Source: Apostichopus japonicus
Lineage: Eukaryota; Echinodermata; Holothuroidea; Aspidochirotida; Stichopodidae
Length of the DNA stretch: 64,000 nucleotides
Assembly: GCF_037975245.1 (NCBI RefSeq)
Contig: NC_092568.1
Span: 36,735,001 to 36,799,000, forward strand
Reading direction: 5' to 3'
Positions 44,901 to 56,475 of the stretch are shown piece by piece. The notes below the pieces were generated by a model that searched no databases, was not told the origin of the DNA, and saw nothing but the letters and a program-made list of their open reading frames with translations. Each line of letters begins with the position of its first letter. Within the stretch, counting starts at the first letter, position 1. A program made the position numbers and the translations under genes.

Positions 44901-47900
44901 TGAAGGCCAATAGGTCGAATGCACTTCTAGTTTAAACTCCTTCATGTGCAGTTGTATTTCCAAATATAGCTAACCATCAATTTTGGGGGTTATGTGTGAT
45001 ATGAAGCTTTTAAAAGCACATTACGATTTGTGGAACAAGACAGAAGGCTTGAGCATTTGGGTGTTATCGTCAAGTTCATTGTCTGACTTTGTTTGGTATT
45101 GTACTCTGTTGATGAACCATGTCTTGTACAGAACCACTAAGTGTGCCAGTGTACTCATACAAAAATAAAATAAAGAAACTGGAAAAATATTTGCCTGGTG
45201 TGCACTAAGCCAAATGTTATGCTTTGGCACCTCTGAGGAAGTCGTGTGGGTTTATTTAACCCTGGAATCTCCTGATGTTGCAGAGAGACAGAGAAAGGTC
45301 CTTTACCCTGCAAATTGTGAAGACAAAGGTGTCTTCGTTTACACTCTCGCAACTCAAATTATTTGCTATGAGGGAGTGTAACCATCATCCCTATATATTG
45401 ACCGTAACTTTGTTGTTGACGACGACGACATTGCCATACTATGAGAAGGTTTTGCCACTTGAAAGAAATCCTAACGTGGCTTGGTTATTGTAGTTGACAT
45501 TGGGTGCTTTTCGCACCTTTCTGGTATCTTTTGTCTCCTCTTTTATATGATAGCAAGCACATTGACTTAATGCTTTGTTAAGGGAAGGTGTTGATCAAGG
45601 GCTTTCACCTCATTAAGGAATGAAAGCATCCTCTTTAAGGAGTACAACAGTAGTTGCTTGACATTAGCTATAATTAAGTTACTTACAGTTACATGTGATA
45701 AAACCTGGTGAAAGTATCCAGACAAGTTTTGTACATACATTATATAGCCACTCTAAACCAATAGGCCTTTATGGCAGTAGATTAAATCTCTGTTACAACA
45801 AAGAATGGAAGGATCAGAAGTCTTCCGTCTTTCTCGTACCTTATTTTCTTTGTAATTGAAACCTATGCCATCTTTGGGTCATGTTAGTTTTTTTTCTCAA
45901 AATTTTAGATTCAGCATTTGCAAAATCCATCTCCAAAAGAAAAATTGTAGTAAGTAAAGAAAACATTCACTAACACATACACTAAAGGCACATGTGGGCA
46001 ATAATTTCTTATGTTTGTGTGTGAACTTGTGAAGAAACATTAAATCTGGGATATCTAGTTAATGGAATAAGATTTTCATAAAGCTGTTTGGGGAAGTTTT
46101 GACATTGATCTGGATATCACTTGTACCAATTGTGGGTGGCTGGGTAACATGCCTCCTTTGAGATTCAAGGCATTTTGATATTGTCTTAATTGTTGAGTAT
46201 TTCATCCCAATGTGCAGTGATAAGTTTTTAACATCTTTACAAGTGCATGCCTTTATCTTACAGTACCATGTCAGAGTGCTATGGGATAACCTTTGGCACT
46301 GTCGTCCAAGTTCCTCTTAGTTTGGTCAGCTGCCTTGGTTATTCTACTATCCATACATGTCATGTATTGTTGTTGGAAGACTTTAGAGGTTAATTGTCCA
46401 GATACAAAAAATCTGGATCAAATTTGTGATACTTTATGCAATCTTTTATACTGTGGAATGTACAATATTTTGGCGCACAAATGGCAGTAAGACGCACAGT
46501 ACAAGCTAATATCTAATGTCCATCACTAGTAGGTTGTCAAAGGTGTGCAATACAAGCAGTAACCATGGATCCCTATTGATGTATGTTGACTTGTATTCTA
46601 TTGGCCAGATTACAGTATGTTGTGGAACTAGTACTTCAGTACAGTATATACCTCATAGTATGTCAGATCCAGCTTTCACTGAACTGGCTAGTTTCAAGCG
46701 ACCAAGAGGGGTTACATTGAGCCTCTGTTGGTTGTCCAATAACTTTATTAGAAATATGATTAACAGTGTGTTGATGATGAGTAACATTTACAATAATCAT
46801 ATGCCACGTTATTTATGACGTCTTTATATTTCCGTTCTAGGGATACATGCCTTATCAGAGTGAAAGCTCAGGTGATGACCAGGGAAGATGGAGGCTGGGT
46901 GCCTGTGGAAGAAGGTGGCTACAGTGTGGTAGGCATCTACAAAATGGATGGGGCAAATCTGGGCAACAGGATAGCCTACAAAATTGTTGGTATTTTTGTA
47001 GCTACCCAAAAGGTGAGTTATGACCTACTGTAGTAAAAGTAGTCAATGAAATCTACTCTGATTCAGTCTTATTACCATCAACAGCTGTACAAAAAAAAGG
47101 GTGAAGTTTTGTACATAAAACTGCTGCATGAATCTGTGCATTTATTTCGGTCCTCTCTTACGTGTCTCCCAGTCAACATATGCACATTCCTAACTACCTA
47201 AACTACATGAATGTAACTTTTGATCATTAGGCATCACAATTTGTTGCAAAATACTTGCAAAATTGAGAAAAGCCTTGGCAGAGATGTTCAAAGAGTATGC
47301 TGTTTCTTTTTGCTTGGCCGCCAGAAATTGATAGAATTGGCTGACTAGGGTTATTTTGTCAATTTTCACGCAAAGCAAGAAATCAGCATCCTTATGAACA
47401 CAGGATTCTGCGTCCTTGTTATGAAAGCAGGATTCTGCATTCGGGACTCAATGTTTTATCCAAGAACTCAAAATCTTCAAATTGCTTGTGTCCATCCTGC
47501 AGATGCAAACTTTTTTGAAGACAAAATTCCCAAGTAAACACACTCACAACTAGGCCTATGCAAACCATAAAAGAACATGTTGAATGGATATCTTTCTTTC
47601 TTTTTAAAATAAAGCATATATCTTTCTTTTTGCCTTTCGAAAAAAAAGAACAAAAGAAACACACAATCTCAAAAGAACAAATTTCTTCCATTCCTACTAC
47701 AGATGATTGAATTTGTTTGAAAACAAATATCATAACAATCAACTGCAAGGTACAGATCTAACAACATTTCTTTAACACAGATATTCATGCTAAAATTACC
47801 GAAGGATGTTTTTCCAAGTTTCCTGTGATTTGATTGGCTCATAGTCCCTTACCCATTTTCTGCAAACATTCTTGGATCTCCATTGCTCGATGAACACAAA

Positions 47901-50900
47901 GTATGTTGTTAAACTGCAACCATTGTAGTGAAGTATATGCTATACAGTATCATATGTGTGCACTCAATTATCATATCGTTAGGCCTTATTGACACACATT
48001 TTAGGTTAAATTCTGCTTATATTTTTGTGCAAGTGCATATATCGTCAAAAGTAGCCATTGAAGCTTGAGTTTTTTTAAATTGAAATTGGGTAAAAAGTTG
48101 TGATACTCTAATGGGAAAGGAGTCATAACTGGCGCACTGGCATCTGCCCTATATATTGTGTAGAGCATTCACAAAGTATAGGCAGTGATACGATCACATC
48201 TGTAAATATAGGTAGTAAACATAGGTAGTAAACATAGGTCATACAATAAACACAATTGGTGTTCGATCTGTACGGAAGCTTTTTTCAAGGGACCCAAACA
48301 TTTTTCTCTAGTAACATTACTGGGAATAAAATGGCAGACACCACTGTTGTCTTTTGTTCAATCGATCTTAAAAATATTTGAATTGAATTGATATGGAAAA
48401 CAATGAAGAAAATCTGCCATGTTATGGGAAATTAGGAATCCAATATTGCATGCAGCTATAATAGATGACCACCTGTAAAGCAGCAACTTTGAAAGTTTTA
48501 AGAAATCCATTCTTTTCAATTCGAGAAAAATTCCAGAATTTGAGTGCTCAAATATGACTCAAACAAAGTAGGATTTTGTTGGAACATCCCTTACATGTGG
48601 CACATTATTAGTCATGTTTTGCAAGCTCTGAGCCATTTTGTAGATAATTTATGAATTGATAAAAAATTAACTTATTCCAATGGAAATTTGCATGTCAGAG
48701 CAATGATAAAAAATCCTTGTTTTTATGTGTTTGGTCAATTCTAAACTTTCACATCAATGGTTTAGTCTTGTTTCAATAAAAGTTATTCAGTAAGTCAATT
48801 TTTTTATTTATAAACTTGCAAACCGCCCATTTCTGTGCAGTAGATATGAAATATTTTAATACATGAATCACCGTCAATCAAGAATAAAGAGTTTTGACAA
48901 CTTAACCCTTACATAACCATGCTACAGTAGTCATTAAAGTATTAGGTTCAGGAGATTTTTTTAATTTTTTTTTTTAGGTAATCTATTTACCTTGTAAAAG
49001 TTTCAGTTAATCTAAATATGTACTTTTATAATGGGTTACTGCCAAAAATTGTCCCTTTCCTCCCACTGGCTCCTGCAGCGAGTCTGACGGTGTTTCGCTT
49101 GCACCTCCGAAATAGATCTCTACTACTGGATCAACACCAAACAGTTAGGCATTAACTTGTTAGATATTAGCGACAGCCTACCACACCGCAAAAGATGTCA
49201 GAATTTGGTGATTTTGCGTGTGTCTGTTCACAAGTTAGGTCAGTGCTAAGATTCTCAGAAACCACCACAAGTAACTAAAGCTTCTATCATAAAACATTCA
49301 TGAAAACGGGCGTTATTGATCGAGAGGAGCGGAAACGGTAATTTTAATGAGTTGAGTTCGAATGCAGTGTCAAGGAACCGCGTTGTTTGGCTAGTGGCAG
49401 TGAAGAGCTACAGTACTGTATTGCTGATTATGAGAGCTCAACAGACTGTTTGCTTTTCAATCCATCACTGTACAGTGTGTTGCCGTGGCGGATGCTCTCG
49501 CTGCTGCATCTTCAATTAAAAGCAACAGCGGCTACAGGAAGGCCTGCAATGCTGCTTGCAGTACTACACCGGTGTAGGACTTTTGTACTCAAATTATCGT
49601 AGCATTGCTGCCGGTGGTTGTTTGTGTGTCATCTGGAGAGTCCAGAGTCTGCAATAGTCCCACTTGTATAGTTGTTTTATATATGTCCCTTCAGAGCTTC
49701 CTGTCTGGGAAAGATGAATGGGGGGGGGAAGATATCCCTTCAGAGTTTCCTGTCTGGGAAAGCTGAATGGCGAGGGGGGGGGGGGAGATATTTTAGTAAA
49801 CACCTAATATCTAGACTAGATTCAGAATCAAAGGATAGACATTAATACACTTTTTATGCTGTAGTCTGTGTGAAAGCTGGCTATTGTATATCAGAAAGCA
49901 GATAATATGTAGATACAATAGGGTAGACACTAAAAGGACTTAGCAGTGCATGTAAATGTGGAAGGAAGAAATAAACGAGGCAATCACCAGAGCAAAGCAA
50001 CAGACAAAGGAAACTAGGAAAATAGGAAGCAATGATGGTAGAGGACTGTATAAAGCAGAAAGGAGACTTGCTGTTTGTCTTCCTATAATACTTTATGCTG
50101 CATGGTCTACTACAGTGTAATACTTTATGCTGCATGGTGTGTTACAGTGTAATACTTCATGCTGCATGGTCTGCTACAGTGTAATACTTCATGCTGCATG
50201 GTCTGCTACAGTGTAATACTTCATGCTGCATGGTCTGATACAGTGTAATACTTCATGCTGCATGGTCTGCTACAGTGTAATACTTCATGCTGCATGGTCT
50301 GATACAGTGTAGTACTTCATGCTGCATGGTCTGCTACAGTGTAATACTTCATGCTGCATGGTCTGCTACAGTGTAATACTTCATGCTGCATGGTCTGCTA
50401 CAGTGTAATACTTCATGCTGCATGGTCTCCTACAGTGTAATACTTCATGCTGCATGGTCTGCTACAGTGTAATACTTCATGCTGCATGGTCTGCTACAGT
50501 GTAATACTTCATGCTGCATGGTCTCCTACAGTGTAATACTTCATGCTGCATGGTCTGCTACAGTGTAATACTTTATGCTGCATGGTCTGCTACAGTGTAA
50601 TACTTCATGCTGCATGGTCTGCTACAGTGTAATACTTTATGCTGCATGGTCTGCTACAGTGTAATACTTCATGCTGCATGGTCTGCTACAGTGTAATACT
50701 TTATGCTGCATGGTCTGCTACAGTGTAATACTTCATGTTGCATGGTCTGCTACAGTGTAATACTTCATGCTGCATGGTCTGCTACAGTGTAATACTTCAT
50801 GCTGCATGGTCTGCTACAGTGTAATACTTTATGCTGCATGGTCTGCTACAGTGTAATACTTCATGCTGCATGGTCTGCTACAGTGTAATACTTCATGCTG

Positions 50901-53900
50901 CATGGCCTGCTACAGTGTAATACTTCATGCTGCATGGCCTGCTACAGTGTAATACTTTATGCTGCATGGTCTGCTACAGTGTGATACTTTATGCTGCATG
51001 GTCTGCTACAGTGTAATACTTCATGCTGCATGGTCTGCTACAGTGTAATACTTCATGCTGCATGGTCTGCTACAGTGTATATTATTCAAGCTCAAATTAT
51101 GGTACTTAGTTTTGAGAGCAGTTGGGACCAAAGGTCTCGTCTATAGAAAACTGCCATACATTTGTACATGTTCAGATATGCAACTTTTCTGTTACATTGT
51201 CTAATGATATACTGTACAGGCTCAAGAGCGGTTATTTTAAAATCAGACTGGAACTCATGCGTGCTTACTGCTAGCAAAAAGCAATGACCCAAAATAGGTA
51301 CTGTTACATGACAACTTACAGTAGCTTTCTCATTGGAAAATTATACTTAATGGTGATCTCAATCTTACATTACTAGTTTTTTCTTGCTTTATCTCTTATG
51401 GTCAAACATGAATAAAGTACTTTGGAAACTGTGAGCTTCATGTCTGAATTTGATGTCTAAGGATTTCTAGTTCCCTTTGTTCCTTGCAGAACTATATTCT
51501 AATTTAATGCTGCAATGTTGACTGCAACTTCTGAGTCATCACTAACATGTGTACTCCTAACAAATCTGGAATAGCTATTATTCGAAAATTCAAGTCCTAT
51601 TTATGAATTCCACATCTTATATTTTACAGTGTATACTGTAGTACAATTTTGTCTTTAAATTTGTCTTTAAATAAAGTTTTGTGGTATGCATTACAATAAA
51701 CAGAGCTTGCTTCAATTTTACATCAGAGGAACTCATTTCTTTGTTCTTATTTTTGTTTAACACAGACCATAGATGTTATTTGTTGTAGAACCTGTTGGTA
51801 ACCGAAGAACAAAAAGTCTTTTCTGGTTATTGGAATTTTAACTATGCATTATTAATACTATTGTGGTTTCTTATTCAATGGTGCTACACAAATGTTTGCC
51901 TTGTTCAAGATCAGAGGTCACTATCTTTCTCATTGGGGTGTTCCTGAGTCAAACTAACCACCATAACTCTATGTGGTACTTGATTTGCGCACTCTTGGTC
52001 GGTAACATAGTGCTGCAGTTCAACAGTAATAGATTTGTGTACACTGTAATACACTCATGACACTATTTCACCTGTGAAGCAATGTAGGAGTAGGAACTGC
52101 ACAGCTGGTCATTTTCACAGAGCTAAAAACATCTTGAAATGTAAGAGGGATTGTTGTGTTTTGTCCTAAACTTTATAGAATTCTTTCTATTTTCAATGGG
52201 GTAGAATAGTGTTATAAATCCATTGTGTGCTGGCAGCACTTGAAAGATCTCAGAAAGATACATGATTACTATTTTACTGACAATCAAAGCTAACAGTTTG
52301 GTAGGGAATTCCATTGGAAGGAAATGGCCTGACTTTTTGTAAATCACTTTGTCTTAAGTTCATAACTATGTCATTTAACAAACTATTAGCACTATATAAA
52401 ACAGGCTCTCAATCATTATGAAATCATTTGATAGGCTCACTGACATTAAAATAATCTTATTTCTCAATGCACATTTCACTTAACCTGTCTCCATTTTACC
52501 TTTATACACACTTCCAGCTACTTAAACATGTGTAATCGGAAAGTCTTTGAGGCTGTACTTCAAAGACGCTCTTTCGAAAAACTTTGATGGGTTGATAGAT
52601 TTTAACTTTTTGTGTGAAGAAAAATATATTGATAGACATTTAGCCAAGCAATTTTGAAGGTTCTTGGAAAATCCATTTTTTGTAGAATGTTGATATTATG
52701 ATACAATAGTAGAAAAGAATTTCTGATTATAGGTGATTTATGTATGTCCCCCAGTAAATCTCCCCCCCCCCCCCCCCTTAGAACTGCATCACTTTCATAA
52801 TGACTCAATTCATTAAGTGTTGAATAATGGCCTGTCTGATCAGTGAGCAAAAATCCTTTTCCAGGAATTTATTCAAGAGGCAGTGGAAGTAATTCATCTG
52901 TTTTGAAGTATGGGTTTTGAACATTCTACTCAGATGATTGAGAAATTGTAGGCTGGGTGGTTATTTTGTATGGATTGGATTTGTCATATTCTAGATTGCA
53001 TTTTGTTTTGAAAGTTTGGACTTCATATTTTAGACAAGTATCTGCGACTTCTGAGCAAGATGATTATACCGCAGTTTCTTAAGGGTGCATAAAACTATGG
53101 ATAAAATAACATTTAGACTTATAAGAGTTTAGACTGCTGAATAGATAACTTAAATTCACACTTTTGACTTCATAAATCTGAATAAAACAGCTTATTTTGT
53201 AAATGATTTGGGTTACTCATTTTACCCATCTCGATACAAACATTGGATTTCACTACAGTCCATTAATTAGTTGCTCTACTACTGTAGTTACATTTTATGG
53301 TTCATGGGTTTTCTGCTTGTACCAGAACCACTTGCTTTCAGTGTAACTACAGTAGGCATCATTTTATAATCATTTCTGATTTACATTCCTTTTCGTAGAG
53401 GTCATATCTGTTAACATTGTTGCCTTGTATGTGATTCATGAGGATCAATTGAAGGGAAAATGCAAGTGTTAACCGAGCCATAAGTCGTTTAAATTTGGGA
53501 GATGGGTTTTGAGTGTCCCCAGATAATCCCCTCCATCTCTTATTCTCTTTTGTCTAATGTGCTTCCTGATGTTGTTCTAGCATAAAGCTGTTCAAATAGA
53601 TAATTGGGAATAGATTTCTAGGAACTGTAAAAATTTAGATTTCATGTGAAAGTCTCTGAAACAGACTTATGGGTACTGTCATTATTTCAGTAATCCTATT
53701 AAACACTGAAAACGCTATATATACCTTCTGAAAATATACATGGTAGGCTACGGTACAAATGAAGCATACCTGTACAGAGAAACATAAAAACTATAAACAG
53801 GGACCAAGTTTGATCGTGAACTTTGTAAGCCACGGCCCAGGAGACCTGTAGACTGTACATTTATACAAAAGGGTGCAAGAATGTTGCAGACAACTGGTAG

Positions 53901-55124
53901 CAGACATTAATCAAAGAAAACAATTTGACTAATCAGGGAGAAAACCTCTAGTAGAAATGCAGTTGCCTTGTGTAATGTCTGTACTGCAGGCTACTGATGA
54001 ATATGTGTTCACGGACACCTATCTGTATGATATTTTCTTCTGTATTTTGAAGAAGCTTTTAAAATGCATGTTTCGACAAGCTTTGTAAAATATTGCTTCC
54101 TAGAATTGTGGATTGGTCAGGGAAGTTGTGAGAGTTGTTCAGTTCCTGGCAGGCTAGCACCTGCATGGTTCCCCCTCCTTTACTAGTCACAAATTGATTT
54201 CATTCTTTCTTACCTTTCTTGACCCTATTATATTGCACCCAAACAGAGTGTTGAGAAATCCCTTTTTTGGTTTCGATGATAATCGTAACCTTTGCATTCA
54301 TGATGGCCATGTGTGCCTTTGTGACGCCCAGCTTGTACACACAATATCTCATGAAGGGAAGCATGAGCAGAACTCATATTTGGTGTGTAGAAGTACCACA
54401 TTTTGTGTAAGAAGCATATCGTTTTTGGTGGAGGTCAAAGGTCATTTGAAGTCACCGGGGTCAAATCGTGAAAACTTTGTAAACATGATATCTCATAAAG
54501 GGATGCATAGGCAGACCTCATATTTAGTGTGTAGAAGTACCACATTGAGTACAAGAAGCCTATTGTTTTTGGTGGAGGTCAACTCAAAGGTCATTTGGTG
54601 TCACCAGGGGTCAGATTGTGAGAACCTTGTAAACACGATATCTCAAGAAGGGAAGCATGGGCAGACCCCATATTTGGTGTGTAGAATTCTTCAGTGTTTG
54701 AATATATGCCTCTGACCTATGCTGCTACAGTACACATGGATGTACCTGTAGTTCAGGGAAGTGAACATTTTGAGATGATAATGTGTAAAAGAAAATTTGA
54801 AGAGTTTCTGTAAAGTGTATATCTGATTAAAATACTTTGCATACTGTAGGAGTGTATTAAGGGCTTCAGATTAAATTGCCATTTACTTTTATTTACTTAG
54901 ATCTTGTGCAGTGATGTACTAAGCACTTTCTTTTTCCTTTTTTTCTTCCTCGCAGAGAGTTTTAGAGTGCCCTCTTCGGACACATGATCAATACACAGCT
55001 ACACCAAACTTCCACCATTGGAGGACACAAGACGAAAAGAAATATGGGCTAACTTTTTCCAATCCAGCGGATGCCAGGGCATTTTCTAGGGGTTTTAGGA
55101 GAGCTATAGAGGATATGAAAGAAG
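38965..55124 (+). CDS. SPRED: SPRED (Sprouty-related, EVH1 domain) gene, 5' part
   Basis: Coding exons 38965-38993, 46841-47012 and 54956-55124 join in frame (junction phases 2, 0, 1) to give 123 residues and the first base of codon 124. The N-terminus is short and acidic ([10 protein letters not shown]), like vertebrate SPRED1/2. The EVH1 domain spans about 11-122, with [10 protein letters not shown], Trp29, NFHHW (85-89), YGLTF and PADARAF (104-110), all SPRED hallmarks. SPRED proteins inhibit Ras-ERK signalling: the EVH1 domain binds neurofibromin and the C-terminal Cys-rich SPR domain anchors at the membrane. The Kit-binding and SPR regions, usually a long last exon, are absent up to 64000, so the gene runs off the window. 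An in-frame TAG at 38938 supports the start. Confidence 0.86.
38994..46840 (+). other. SPRED intron 1
   Basis: A 7.8-kb phase-2 intron from GTGAGT to TTCCGTTCTAG. I recognise no exon, RNA gene or clear repeat in it. It is uniformly AT-rich and contains fewer recognisable transposon scraps than the TTC9 intron. Confidence 0.65.
46841..47012 (+). CDS. SPRED: SPRED exon 2, first half of the EVH1 domain
   Basis: Encodes residues 10 (last base) to 67, ending GIFVATQK before AAG|GTGAGT in phase 0. It contains the conserved VMTRE..GGW turn that opens SPRED EVH1 domains and the strand pair that follows. Human SPRED genes break at about the same place. Confidence 0.88.
49687..49791. repeat. Two-copy tandem repeat, ~50 bp
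   Basis: CCCTTCAGAG, TTCCTGTCTGGGAAAG and TGAATGG followed by a G run and AGATAT occur twice in succession. The G run differs in length between copies. Confidence 0.88.
50086..51077. repeat. 32-bp minisatellite, 31 copies in exact register
   Basis: 992 bp equal exactly 31 units of 32 bp, with no insertion or deletion. A unit reads TAATACTTCATGCTGCATGG then TCTGCTACAGTG. Variation is limited to a few positions (TTTAT for TTCAT, CTCC or CTGA for CTGC, and rarer changes). Each unit contains the hairpin-forming CATGC-T-GCATG. There are no unique spacers, so it is not CRISPR-like. Confidence 0.97.
54320..54700. repeat. Tandem interspersed repeat, 144-150 bp units, with DR1 motif
   Basis: ATATCTCA(T/A/A)GAAGGGAAGCAT-type blocks begin at 54344, 54488 and 54638, each followed by CATATTT(G/A)GTGTGTAGAA and, in the first two, TTTTTGGTGGAGGTCAA. 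A perfect AGGTCA-A-AGGTCA lies at 54432-54444; a 5-6 bp insertion spoils the spacing in the second unit. The 173-codon frame across it is made of the repeats and is not a gene. Confidence 0.82.
54956..55124 (+). CDS. SPRED: SPRED exon 3, second half of the EVH1 domain
   Basis: Encodes residues 68-123 and one base of codon 124: RVLECPLR, then [23 protein letters not shown] and AIEDMKE, before donor G|GTAAAT. The acceptor region has three successive AGs; only the one ending at 54955 keeps the frame open. Confidence 0.9.
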
Positions 55125-55240
55125 GTAAATTATATTTTAAAGTTGACAGTGTTTCCTCTAGTTGTAGTCAGTTAAGACAGCTAACGTGTTCTTGAAATGA
55201 AGTGGTGCAAACTTCAGAAAAACAGCCTGCATGATACAGT

Positions 55241-55320
55241 AGGAGGGAGGGTGAGGGCATGGAGGAGGGATAGTTGAAGGGGGAGGGGGGGAGGCGGGAG
55301 GGTGGAGGGGAGGCGGTGGC
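55241..55320 (+). other. G-run tract 120 bp after the SPRED exon 3 donor
   Basis: About ten runs of three or more G in 80 bp of the sense strand, separated mostly by one or two bases. Strong quadruplex potential in DNA and pre-mRNA. G runs just inside introns can promote use of the upstream 5' splice site; that role is inferred here. Confidence 0.5.
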
Positions 55321-56186
55321 CCCTGATTTACTTCTAACCCAGGATGAAGAAGATCAAGACCAAGCTGAGGTTACCAGGTTGGTATTTCTACAGTGAAATT
55401 GCCCTTCGGTGAAGTATTAACCATCTGTGTACACAGAAATGCATCAGAAGCTGAACCAGCAAACAATAACCTATTGTGTACTATAGTTTGCTAGGATGGT
55501 GTTACATTTGCATTCACAACCAATTAACTGCTTTAATGTAAGCTTTCAGGGTTCGTAGGTTCATAAATAAAATGTCTACCTCACCTGCTTGATCACCCAA
55601 CAATGATACTTCCAGTACCGAACAGAACGAACACATTTCAAAATGATATTCAGTTACCTGAATCTGATCTCTTTCTCTTTGGTATGATCAGTTTCTATTC
55701 TAGCAGTAATGGGTCTGGTTTTCCTGTGGGAGGAAACATTAAGTTTGATAAGAACAACCCTTGAAACATAAAAAAAATAGAGTTTAAATCAATGAAGAGG
55801 AATCCCAGGAATTGCTTAAAAAGACCTTAATCTATTTACAGGTCATTCTAGGCCTTTCTCTGCCAACTTTCTTTCTACAGTAATCAACTTGGGTTTCAAT
55901 TTGGCAAATTTGTGTATAAAGGTCGAGGTTCCACAATTGGTTGCAGGCTTCATACTGTAGTAGTTGAGATAGATTTCATTGTTCCTTATAATATCAATAA
56001 AGTTAGTTATGGTTTTGAATAATGGCAGTCTTTATTACCTAGTGAGTGATGGAATGATACATTATCATCTCTGAGCTGGTCGACAGTGGAGTATTAAACA
56101 GAATTCCAATGAAATATCATTGTTGTAAGTTCTCTCTTGTTCTGAGGAGTTCTATTGTTAAGTCTGTATATGTGAACTCCTCAGTG

Positions 56187-56475
56187 GGATACTTGTTGTC
56201 TGTGTATAATATTTACTTTTTCCTTGCTTACCTGTCTCACCACAACCTTAGCACTCTTCTTCTACTGTGCCTAGAATGAACTGGTAACCTTTTAACACTT
56301 GTGCGCCCTCTATGACCGGCTCCTCCGGTCAATGCCCTTCCTTCTCATTCTACCATCCAAAGGGCCAACATCATGCGTTTTGTTGTCCTGATTTCCTACA
56401 GCGATTTCGTACGGTATTGGAACCTAGGCTCTTGGTCTTTCCCATAATTTGGATACTTGTTGGCTGAGTATAATA
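56187..56475. mobile_element. Dispersed repeat copy A with 25-bp direct flanks
   Basis: GGATACTTGTTG followed by (T/G)CTG(T/A)GTATAATA occurs at 56187-56211 and 56451-56475 (23 of 25 identical). The ~239 bp between contain CTTACCTGTCTC, ACAACCTTAGCAC, GTGCCTAGAATG, CTGGTAACCTTTTA and GCGCCCTCTATGACC, shared with copies near 58.7 and 60.0 kb. Long direct flanks point to a retroposition-type insertion. No Pol III boxes are clear. Confidence 0.65.

Larger units (their letters stand above)
47013..54955 (+). other. SPRED intron 2
   Basis: A 7.9-kb phase-0 intron ending in a pyrimidine tract and TCCTCGCAG. It holds the minisatellites and the 54.3-kb repeat listed separately. The rest (47.0-49.6, 51.1-54.2 kb) is AT-rich DNA with nothing recognised except a (C)16 run at 52762. 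Confidence 0.7.

Noticed and set aside
50086-51077. CRISPR-like array (regular 32-bp period)
   Set aside because: The repeat is contiguous with no unique spacers, there are no cas genes, and the context is a SPRED intron of an animal genome. It is a minisatellite.
54194-54715. 173-codon + strand frame
   Set aside because: The product is internally repetitive because the DNA is a tandem interspersed repeat; there are no domain or splice features.
55343-55376. Candidate acidic SPRED micro-exon (DEEDQDQAEVT) between an AG and a GT
   Set aside because: It would need phase 0, but SPRED exon 3 ends in phase 1; in the correct phase it meets TGA at once.
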